Source: Flavobacterium sp. (GTDB taxonomy: Bacteria > Bacteroidota > Bacteroidia > Flavobacteriales > Flavobacteriaceae). Taken from it: a stretch of DNA of 39,602 nucleotides. Shown here one piece after another: positions 31,344 to 38,077 of the stretch. The stretch is from the NCBI GenBank assembly GCA_023259675.1, contig JALRGT010000030.1, positions 1 to 39,602 on the forward strand, read 5' to 3'. The stretch's first letter is position 1, and every line of letters starts with the position of its first letter. The translations under genes and the position numbers were made by a program. The notes under the pieces are model-generated. The model did no database searches and was not told the origin of the DNA. It worked only from the letters and a program-made list of their open reading frames with translations.

Positions 31344-32633
31344 CTATCCCAAAAAGGCTTTCAATTCCTCGTAAGTCTTAATTTTGGTGCTTACTTTTTC
31401 TTTGTTCAGTACGCTTTCTATTTGTGTCGGAATCGGCAAGGTTACTCCCAAAGCCGGCTCTACGACATCCAAAAATTTGATTGGGTGTGCTGTTTCCAAG
31501 AATACGCCAATGGCATTTGGGTAGTTTTCCAGTTCTTTTTTCAAACCTAAATAACCAACCGCACCGTGTGGTTCTGCAATGTAGCCATCGGTATTGTAAA
31601 TGGTTTTCATAGCCGCTAGAGTTTCTTCATCGGTATAGGTATAAGAGGAAAAATCTTTTTTGAACTGTTCCAAATCATTTTGGTACATTTCCTGAATTCG
31701 GATGAAATTGCTTGGATTCCCTACGTCCATGGCATTCGAAATCGTAGCGATGGATGGTTTTGGGTCATAGACCCCGTTTACCAAAAAGCGGGGAACAGTA
31801 TCATTTACGTTAGTAGAAGCCACAAAATGTTCGATTGGTAATCCCATTTTTTTAGCAATAATTCCGGCGCAAATATTACCGAAATTCCCACTAGGACAAG
31901 AGAAAACCAAAGGTTTGTTTTGCGCTTTCAATGTTTTATAGGCAAAGAAGAAATAAAACATTTGAGGCAACCAGCGTGCAATGTTAATCGAGTTGGCCGA
32001 AGTCAGGTTTTTGTGTTTCAAACTCTCGTCCAGAAACGCTTTTTTGACCATGTCTTGGCAATCATCAAAAACGCCATCTACTTCCAACGCTTTGATGTTT
32101 TGTCCCAAAGTGGTCAATTGTCTTTCTTGAATATCACTCACTTTTCCTGAAGGATACAGGATGATGACTTCAACCCCTTGAACCCCCAGAAATCCGCTCG
32201 CAACGGCTCCACCGGTATCTCCGGAAGTGGCCACCAAAACGGTATTGGTATTGTCTTTTTTATCTTTGTTGAAATAACCCAAACAACGCGACATGAAACG
32301 TGCTCCCACATCCTTGAAAGCCATGGTTGGTCCGTGAAAAAGTTCCAGTGAATAAATGTCTTTTTCTACCGGAACCACAGGGAAATCAAAACATAATGTT
32401 TCGGCAATGATTTGTTTTAAAGTTGCTGTTGGAATTTCGTCTCCTACATATTGCTGAATGGCTTCAAAAGCGATTTCTTCGTTGCTTAAATTTTCAATGT
32501 TGTCAAAAAAAGATTGTGGAAGCGGAGTGATGCTTTCCGGGAAATACAATCCTTTATCGCTGGCTAATCCTTGTATTACGGCTTCTTGAAAAGAAACTTT
32601 TGGGGCATTGTGGTTTAAACTGTAATATTTCAT
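31344..32633 (-). CDS. thrC: Threonine synthase
   Basis: A 429-residue PLP enzyme that turns O-phosphohomoserine into threonine. It opens MKYYSLNHNAPKVSFQEAV. The PLP lysine is K107 in LFHGPTMAFKDVGARFM. VATSGDTGGAVASGF (residues ~135-149) and FSCPSGNFGNICAGI (~243-257) bind phosphate and cofactor. Length fits the class-II-like enzymes of Bacteroidota. It is the last gene of thrA-thrB-thrC, 90 bp after thrB, a gap filled by a palindromic repeat pair. The 3' 96 nt exist a second time at 29747-29842, beyond the TlpA-like gene; the current 3' end may itself be the donor's, making the gene a mosaic of two alleles. Confidence 0.95.
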   Translation of the reverse strand: MKYYSLNHNAPKVSFQEAVIQGLASDKGLYFPESITPLPQSFFDNIENLSNEEIAFEAIQQYVGDEIPTATLKQIIAETLCFDFPVVPVEKDIYSLELFHGPTMAFKDVGARFMSRCLGYFNKDKKDNTNTVLVATSGDTGGAVASGFLGVQGVEVIILYPSGKVSDIQERQLTTLGQNIKALEVDGVFDDCQDMVKKAFLDESLKHKNLTSANSINIARWLPQMFYFFFAYKTLKAQNKPLVFSCPSGNFGNICAGIIAKKMGLPIEHFVASTNVNDTVPRFLVNGVYDPKPSIATISNAMDVGNPSNFIRIQEMYQNDLEQFKKDFSSYTYTDEETLAAMKTIYNTDGYIAEPHGAVGYLGLKKELENYPNAIGVFLETAHPIKFLDVVEPALGVTLPIPTQIESVLNKEKVSTKIKTYEELKAFLG

Positions 32634-32649
32634 TTTATGCTATACTTTA

Positions 32650-32761
32650 GAATCCCCACCCCAACCCTCCCCGAAGGGGAGGGAGATAGAACCGGGAATA
32701 TTAATTTTAATAATTTTGCATCGTTAAGAAGCCCTTCCTTCGGAGGGGTTGGGGAGGATTC
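32650..32761. repeat. Inverted pair of C-rich palindromic elements; one encodes the C-terminus of ThrB
   Basis: Copy 1 (32650-32685) runs GAATCCCCACCCCAACCC, then the hairpin CCCTCCCC-GAA-GGGGAGGG. Copy 2 (32728-32761, opposite orientation) runs GAATCCTCCCCAACCCCTCC-GAAGGAAGGGCTTC on the minus strand. The two resemble each other and face in opposite directions, like a BIME made of REP-type units. Copy 2 lies inside thrB and encodes its last codons (RILPNPSEGRAS). Confidence 0.75.
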
Positions 32762-33671
32762 TCATTCCGGTATCGTTCACTTTACAAACATGAATTTCAT
32801 AAGGTAAATTCATTTTGTCGTAGACTTCACTCATCCCTTTTGCAATTTTGTCGGCATTTACTTTTCCTCTGCTTAACGCAAAAATAGAAGGGCCAGAACC
32901 GGATATTCCGGAACCCAAAGCACCGTTTACTAACGCGGATTGTTTGATTAAATCGAAACCGGGAATTAGTACGCTTCGCAATGGTTCTACGATTTCGTCA
33001 TGCAAAGAACGCCCGATTAATTCGTAATCTTGGGTGTATAAACCAGCCACTAATCCGCCCACATTTCCCCATTGGGTAATGGCACTTTTTAGCGAAACGG
33101 TTTGTTTTAATACCGAACGCGCATCCGATGTCTTCAACTCTATTTGCGGATGAATAACGGTTGCATATAATTCAGACGGACTGTCGATTCGGATAATATC
33201 CAACGGATTCGAACTTCTTACCAACGTAAATCCACCCAAAAGGGCAGGAGCCACGTTATCGGCATGGGCATTTCCCGAAGCCAACTTTTCGCCTTGCATT
33301 GCAAATTTCACCAATTCTTTTCGGGTAAAAGGCTTGCCTAACAATTCGTTGGCACCAAAAACTGCTCCGGCAGAACTGGCAGCACTGCTCCCAATACCGC
33401 TACCGGCTTTGATGTGTTTGTATATTTCGATTTCGAAACCAAAATCGGATTCCACTTCTTCCAACATGGCCAATAAAGCTACGCCAGCCACATTTTTTTC
33501 GGTTTCCAACGGCAAGTCAGCACCCTCAATTTTGGTGATCCGAACTCCTTTTTGATCTGATTTTCGAACAATCATTTCATCACCTACATTGTCCAAACAC
33601 AATCCGAGGACATCAAATCCACACGAAAGATTAGCGATAGTTGCAGGGCAAAATAGTTTTATTTCATTCAT
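32724..33671 (-). CDS. thrB: Homoserine kinase
   Basis: A 315-residue GHMP-family kinase that phosphorylates homoserine. The opening FCPATIANLSCGFDVLG is the family N-terminus, the ATP loop is KAGSGIGSSAASSAGAVFG (residues ~88-106), and the third GHMP motif is LGSGISGSGPSIFAL (~251-265). Most relatives end soon after a G-T/A-R-I/V-L segment; here MRIL is followed by PNPSEGRAS, which is encoded by a C-rich palindromic repeat also found in the thrB-thrC gap. The natural end has therefore been replaced by repeat sequence. It is the middle gene of the thr operon, 109 bp after thrA. Confidence 0.95.
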   Translation of the reverse strand: MNEIKLFCPATIANLSCGFDVLGLCLDNVGDEMIVRKSDQKGVRITKIEGADLPLETEKNVAGVALLAMLEEVESDFGFEIEIYKHIKAGSGIGSSAASSAGAVFGANELLGKPFTRKELVKFAMQGEKLASGNAHADNVAPALLGGFTLVRSSNPLDIIRIDSPSELYATVIHPQIELKTSDARSVLKQTVSLKSAITQWGNVGGLVAGLYTQDYELIGRSLHDEIVEPLRSVLIPGFDLIKQSALVNGALGSGISGSGPSIFALSRGKVNADKIAKGMSEVYDKMNLPYEIHVCKVNDTGMRILPNPSEGRAS

Positions 33672-33680
33672 TTTTTAATA

Positions 33681-33715
33681 GTTTCAAAGATGCAAAGTTC
33701 CAAGGTTTCAAAGTT
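33681..33715. repeat. Short degenerate TTTCAAAG repeat in the thrA-thrB gap
   Basis: GTTTCAAAGATGCAAAG followed by TTCCAAGGTTTCAAAGTT gives four imperfect ~8-bp units (TTTCAAAG, ATGCAAAG, TTCCAAGG, TTTCAAAG). Further CTTTG/CAAAG pieces continue to 33775. This is similar in style to the heptamer arrays at 194-298 and 717-867 but with another core. No function is evident. Confidence 0.6.
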
Positions 33716-33780
33716 ATTTAAGCTTAGCGTTTATCGACAAACAGCTAGACTTTGCGACTTAGTTCCTTTGTAGCTTAAAT

Positions 33781-36228
33781 TTAAACATTTCCAATTCGGA
33801 TTACATCGGCAAAGATACCGGAAGCTGTTACAGCTGCTCCAGCTCCAGCTCCTTTTATCAATAAAGGTTGGTCTACATAACGTTCCGTAAAGAATAATAC
33901 GATATTGTCTTTTCCTTCAAGATTATAAAAAGGATGGTCTTTTGGGATAAATTGCAATCCTACGCTTGCTTTACCATTTTCAAATTGAGCAACAAATTTT
34001 AATCTGCTTTCTTTTTGTATGGCTTCCGCCAAAAGGCCTTCAAAATGACTGTTGTGGGTAATTAACGATTTGAAAAATTCCTCGTTATTGGCCGTTTCCA
34101 TACAGGCAGCAGGAAGGAAAGCTTGGTTTTCGATATCTTCAATTTCCATTTGGTATCCACTTTCGCGAATCAAAATCAGAATTTTTCTGGCTACGTCAAT
34201 TCCGCTTAAGTCAATTTTGGGATCAGGCTCCGTAAATCCTTGAACTCCCGCTTCTTTCACTACATCATGGAACGAATTGTTTTCATCAAAATTATTGAAG
34301 ATGAAGTTCAAACTTCCGGATAAAACGGCTTGAATTTTATTGACTTTATCTCCTGAAGCGATTAAGTTTTTAACAGTATCGATGATAGGCAATCCAGCTC
34401 CAACGTTAGTTTCAAACAAGAACGGCGCATTGTATTTTCGAGAAAGGCTTTTTAAGTTTTTATAGTTATCATAAGCCGAGGCACAAGCAATTTTGTTACA
34501 GGTAACGACTCCAATGCTTTCTTTTAAAAACTGCGCATACATATCCGCAACGGATGCATTAGCCGTGATGTCCACAAAAATGGAGTTACGCAAATTGAGC
34601 TCTTTTACTTTTTCGATGAAAGTTTCTTTGTCTGTTACTTCACCATTTTCGAGGATTTTTTTCCAATCTTTCAATGCAATTCCGTCTTCGTCAAAATGCA
34701 TTTTTCTCGAATTAGACAAGGCAATAACACGTACGTTTATTTTTAAGTTGTCTTTTAGGAATTTCCTTTGTTGGTGAATTTGCTCGATGAATTTTTCGCC
34801 TACATTTCCAACTCCCATCACAAACAGGTTCAATTGTTTGGTGTTGTCTTCAAAGAAACGTTCATGCAAGGTATTCAATGCTTTTTTGACGTCTTTTTCG
34901 TTGATTACCGCCGAAATGTTTCTTTCGGAAGCACCTTGTGCAATAGCACGAATATTGACGTTATTTTTACCCAAAGTGCTAAACATTTTACCGCTTAGTC
35001 CTTGGTAATTTTTCATGTTTTCTCCAACCAATGCAATGATGCACAAGTTTTTTTCAACAATACACGGATCAATTTTATTTTGGGCAATTTCTATTTCAAA
35101 ACCTTTATTGATGGCATTTTCAGCTGCTTCGGCATCATCGTTCAAAATTCCGATGCAAATCGAATGTTCAGAAGAAGCCTGAGTAATGAAAATCACGTTG
35201 ATACTCGCTTGGGACAAAACCTCAAAAAGTCTTTTGGATGATCCGGAAACTCCAATCATTCCGGGCCCTTCAAGCGTTATCAAAGTAATGTTGTCTATGT
35301 GACTGATTCCTTTAACCGGATTGGCATTTGAAGTTACTTTATTGGATATGTAAGTTCCTTCAGCTGCTGGGTCAAAAGTATTTTTGATATGAATTGGGAT
35401 ATTCTTTCTTAAAACCGGTTGAATGGTTGGCGGGTATAAAACTTTCGCACCAAAATGAGACAACTCCATCGCTTCTTGATAGGAAATCGTTGCAATAGGT
35501 TGGGCTTGTTTTACAATTTTTGGATTGGCAGTGAACATACCGTTTACGTCTGTCCAAATTTCTAACTCGGTTGCGTTTAGCGCACCGGCAATGATGGCTG
35601 CCGTATAATCAGAACCGCCACGGCCTAGAGTCGTGTTAATTCCATCAACAGAAGAAGCGATAAATCCGGGCATTACAACTACTTGCGATTCATTCGAAGC
35701 AAAATAGTCAGCGATTAATGGATTGGTAATCTCGAAATTTACAGCCGCTTTGCCAAAATTATTATTTGTTTTAATAAGTTCACGACTGTCTTTGTAATTG
35801 CTGTTTTTTAAGTTTTGTTTTAAGGCTTCGGCAATAACATAGGAAGAAAGTAATTCTCCAAAACTTAAAATAGTATCTGATGTTCTAGCAGATAATTCAC
35901 CCAAAAGGAAACATCCGTCCAAAATGGTTTCCAGATGATTTACAATTCTCTTGATGTGACTTAATAAACCACTTTGTTCGCTTACCGGAATCAATTCCTT
36001 TAAAGCATCAAGGTGTTTTTTTTCTATATCGGCAACCACTTCTTTGTAGCTTTCATCATTTGCAGCTGCTTTTAGTGAAGCTTGTTGCAATAAATCGGTT
36101 ACTTTACTCAGGGCAGAAACGACAACTACTAATTTATCTTTTTGAGCTTGTTTGAGAACTATGTCTAAGACTAGTTTTATATTTTGTGCATTGGCTACTG
36201 AAGTTCCACCAAATTTTAATACTTTCAT
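33781..36228 (-). CDS. thrA: Bifunctional aspartokinase / homoserine dehydrogenase
   Basis: An 815-residue fusion. The N-terminal aspartokinase begins MKVLKFGGTSVANAQN, with GELLSSY near residue 122 and the catalytic loop TTLGRGGSDYTA (about 200-211). Two ACT domains (about 310-455; MIGVSGSSKRLFEVL and MFSTLGKNNVNIRAI) should bind threonine for feedback inhibition. The homoserine dehydrogenase starts near residue 464 with the nucleotide loop LFVMGVGNVGEKFIEQ, has CNKIA near 578 and ends AVTASGIFADVIRIGNV. It catalyses the first and third steps from aspartate to threonine. It is first in thrABC, preceded by a threonine-rich leader peptide and hairpins, so attenuation by charged tRNA-Thr is likely. 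Confidence 0.96.
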   Translation of the reverse strand: MKVLKFGGTSVANAQNIKLVLDIVLKQAQKDKLVVVVSALSKVTDLLQQASLKAAANDESYKEVVADIEKKHLDALKELIPVSEQSGLLSHIKRIVNHLETILDGCFLLGELSARTSDTILSFGELLSSYVIAEALKQNLKNSNYKDSRELIKTNNNFGKAAVNFEITNPLIADYFASNESQVVVMPGFIASSVDGINTTLGRGGSDYTAAIIAGALNATELEIWTDVNGMFTANPKIVKQAQPIATISYQEAMELSHFGAKVLYPPTIQPVLRKNIPIHIKNTFDPAAEGTYISNKVTSNANPVKGISHIDNITLITLEGPGMIGVSGSSKRLFEVLSQASINVIFITQASSEHSICIGILNDDAEAAENAINKGFEIEIAQNKIDPCIVEKNLCIIALVGENMKNYQGLSGKMFSTLGKNNVNIRAIAQGASERNISAVINEKDVKKALNTLHERFFEDNTKQLNLFVMGVGNVGEKFIEQIHQQRKFLKDNLKINVRVIALSNSRKMHFDEDGIALKDWKKILENGEVTDKETFIEKVKELNLRNSIFVDITANASVADMYAQFLKESIGVVTCNKIACASAYDNYKNLKSLSRKYNAPFLFETNVGAGLPIIDTVKNLIASGDKVNKIQAVLSGSLNFIFNNFDENNSFHDVVKEAGVQGFTEPDPKIDLSGIDVARKILILIRESGYQMEIEDIENQAFLPAACMETANNEEFFKSLITHNSHFEGLLAEAIQKESRLKFVAQFENGKASVGLQFIPKDHPFYNLEGKDNIVLFFTERYVDQPLLIKGAGAGAAVTASGIFADVIRIGNV

Positions 36229-36326
36229 TTTGTTCGTTTTGTTAAAAAAAATGCAATGTTATTTATACATCCAAGACCTTCCTATAAAAAAGGAAAATGC
36301 AAATATAAGATTATATGTGAAAAGTA

Positions 36327-36419
36327 TACCCCTAAGGGGTAGTAGTTGTTGTTGTAAAAGTAACAGAAATCGCAACTCCTGTTAGAGTTGTGTGTGAAGA
36401 TTGGTATGTATTTCTGTTA
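36327..36419 (-). promoter_or_regulatory. Threonine attenuator-like leader RNA structures
   Basis: Two hairpins overlap the leader-peptide gene. The outer one pairs TAACAGAAAT (36410-36419 as complement) with ATTTCTGTTA (36361-36370 side) around an inner stem CAACTC / GAGTTG. The second is the perfect TACCCC-TTA-GGGGTA (36327-36341), which contains the peptide's stop codon and is followed by TACTTTT. Six Thr codons in a row lie just before the second hairpin. The arrangement is that of ribosome-stalling attenuation; which hairpin terminates is inference. Confidence 0.6.
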
Positions 36420-36427
36420 TTCTTCAT
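36332..36427 (-). CDS. Threonine-rich leader peptide of the thr operon
   Basis: A 31-residue ORF upstream of thrA on the same strand. It starts at the ATG 36425-36427 with MKNNRNTYQSSHTTL, continues TGVAISV, and ends TFTTTTTTP-stop. Eleven of 31 residues are Thr, with six in a row just before the end. Enterobacterial thrL has the same design (a short peptide dense in Thr/Ile codons before thrA). A TTTG-N19-TATTTTTG promoter lies immediately upstream, which would give only a few nucleotides of 5' leader. The TAG stop lies in the loop of a TACCCC/GGGGTA hairpin. Its role would be sensing of charged tRNA-Thr by ribosome stalling. Confidence 0.82.
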   Translation of the reverse strand: MKNNRNTYQSSHTTLTGVAISVTFTTTTTTP

Positions 36428-36437
36428 AAATGGTGGT

Positions 36438-36468
36438 CAAAAATACATTTTTTTTACAAAAAAGCAAA
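36438..36468 (-). promoter_or_regulatory. Promoter of the thr operon (TTTG-N19-TATTTTTG)
   Basis: On the minus strand TTTG (36465-36468) is separated by exactly 19 nt from TATTTTTG (36438-36445), a full match to the Bacteroidota minus-33/minus-7 consensus. The start site would lie about 5-6 nt before the leader-peptide ATG. Confidence 0.8.
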
Positions 36469-36545
36469 GGGCATTTTCCTTTTTTGAATATTTTTATATA
36501 AACGTACCGTTGAATACTTATTGTTTGATGTTTAGAGTTTTAAAA

Positions 36546-36583
36546 GAATTTTAAATTAAAGGGATTACTTTAATTTAAAATTC
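36546..36583 (-). terminator. Perfect 16-bp hairpin overlapping the end of the rimK-type gene
   Basis: GAATTTTAAATTAAAG and CTTTAATTTAAAATTC form a perfect 16-bp stem around GGATTA. The stop codon of the RimB-RimK gene (36565-36567) is in the loop and its last codons (KNFKLK) form one arm. TTTTAAAA follows on the minus strand, so it can act as an AT-rich terminator. Confidence 0.7.
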
Positions 36584-37935
36584 TTCTCGATTGCTTTTAT
36601 CATTTCACCGGCAATATCTTTATTGGTAGCGCCTTCAATTCCTTCCAATCCTGGAGATGAATTTACTTCCAATAACAAAGGGCCTTTTGAAGAACGAATG
36701 ATATCGACTCCGGCCACTTTCAAGTCCATGGCTTTGGCTGCTTTTATGGCAATACGTTTTTCTTCACTGGTGGCTTTGATCACTGTGGCCGTTCCACCTA
36801 AGTGTATGTTGGCCCTGAATTCTCCTGGCATCGCTTCCCGTTGTATCGAGGCAACTACTTTACCGTCAATCACAAAACAACGAATGTCTTTTCCATTGGC
36901 TTCTTTGATGAACTCCTGAACGAGGATGTCGGCATTTAAACTTTTGAAGGCATTGATAACACTTTCGGCCGCTTTTTTTGTTTCTGCCAAAACGACTCCT
37001 TTTCCTTGTGTGCCTTCCAATAATTTTACGATTAATGGTGGGCCTCCGACCATTTTTATCAAATCATTAGTGTCTAATGGGGAGTTGGCAAATCCGGTTG
37101 TAGGGATTCCGATACCACTATGTAAAAGCAATTGCAGCGAGTATAATTTGTCGCGTGATTGTGTTATGGCAGTGGCAGAATTGAGGCAAAATACTTTTAA
37201 TGCTTCAAATTGTCGGGTCAATGCGCAACCGTAAAAGGTGATGCTGGGTCTGATTCTTGGAATAACAGCATCAAATTGATCTAATATGATTCCGCCTCTA
37301 TAATGTATTTCGGGTTTTTCGGCGTCCAGTTTCATGTAGCATTCCTTAATATTCAAAAAATGCATTTCATGACCTCTCATTTCGCCTGCTTCCATAATCC
37401 TTTTATTGCTATACAATTCGGGATTGCTGGCCAAAACTCCGATGCGTAAGCCTGAGCTTGCTTTCTCGGAATTTTTATATAGTTCTTTTAAATTGTCGGA
37501 TGTTGGTTGACCCAAAAGATATTGTTGTGATGGATCTACAAGCACTCTTCCGCTCATGGCTTCTCTACCCAAAAGCATGCGGAAACCCATTGAGTCTCGA
37601 TTCGTCAAAGTCATTTCTATAGGCCATTTCTCGGCTCCGATTTCTAAAATGGTTTGAATGACATAGCGCTGTTCTCTAAAACCACTGGAACTTTTTACGA
37701 TTCTTTTGTCAATTAAAGGAGCTTCACAATGAATAACTGTTTTTAAATTATTCTGGATAGGGTTAATGTCAAATTTGACCCAATTTGTGTCGTTTTTGAT
37801 GAATGGGGCAATGTTTATGGCGTGTAGAGCAGATGTTTTAGCACCAGAATCTACACGGGCTTTTATCGTTGGAATTCCTAGTTCCGGAAACGAGCACCAT
37901 TCTTCACTACCTAATATTACTTTATTTTGGGACAT
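36565..37935 (-). CDS. Fused RimB-like retropepsin / RimK-type ATP-grasp glutamate ligase
   Basis: A 456-residue protein. The N-terminal ~140 residues are a RimB/DUF785-like aspartyl-protease fold (ATP-dependent zinc protease family), with the active Asp in [15 protein letters not shown] (D29) and MLLGREAM near 120. The rest (about 160-450) is RimK-like: [19 protein letters not shown] at its start, then ATP-grasp motifs [13 protein letters not shown] near 304-316 and [16 protein letters not shown] near 417-432. RimK ligates glutamates to ribosomal protein S6 in other bacteria, and RimB-type proteins act with it. The fusion is common in Bacteroidota; whether S6 is the target here is unknown. 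Single gene with a TACATTTG box upstream and a hairpin overlapping its stop. Confidence 0.88.
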   Translation of the reverse strand: MSQNKVILGSEEWCSFPELGIPTIKARVDSGAKTSALHAINIAPFIKNDTNWVKFDINPIQNNLKTVIHCEAPLIDKRIVKSSSGFREQRYVIQTILEIGAEKWPIEMTLTNRDSMGFRMLLGREAMSGRVLVDPSQQYLLGQPTSDNLKELYKNSEKASSGLRIGVLASNPELYSNKRIMEAGEMRGHEMHFLNIKECYMKLDAEKPEIHYRGGIILDQFDAVIPRIRPSITFYGCALTRQFEALKVFCLNSATAITQSRDKLYSLQLLLHSGIGIPTTGFANSPLDTNDLIKMVGGPPLIVKLLEGTQGKGVVLAETKKAAESVINAFKSLNADILVQEFIKEANGKDIRCFVIDGKVVASIQREAMPGEFRANIHLGGTATVIKATSEEKRIAIKAAKAMDLKVAGVDIIRSSKGPLLLEVNSSPGLEGIEGATNKDIAGEMIKAIEKNFKLK

Positions 37936-37969
37936 ATTTTGAAATTGTTTAACCTTTTGAAAAATGATT

Positions 37970-37977
37970 CAAATGTA
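37970..37977 (-). promoter_or_regulatory. Candidate minus-7 box (TACATTTG) of the rimB-rimK gene
   Basis: Fits TAnnTTTG on the minus strand, 34 nt before the start codon; no clear minus-33 partner. Confidence 0.45.
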
Positions 37978-38017
37978 GATATTAGTTTTTGATATTCCGA
38001 TTTGATTCTTTTTAAAT

Positions 38018-38060
38018 AACAAACCCGTTATGTTAAGAAAACGTAACGGGTTTGTTTTTT
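38018..38060. terminator. Terminator after clpC
   Basis: Perfect 13-bp stem AACAAACCCGTTA / TAACGGGTTTGTT with a 13-nt loop, T-rich on both sides, located just past the clpC stop. Confidence 0.85.
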
Positions 38061-38077
38061 TATTTTAAGAGAAGAGA

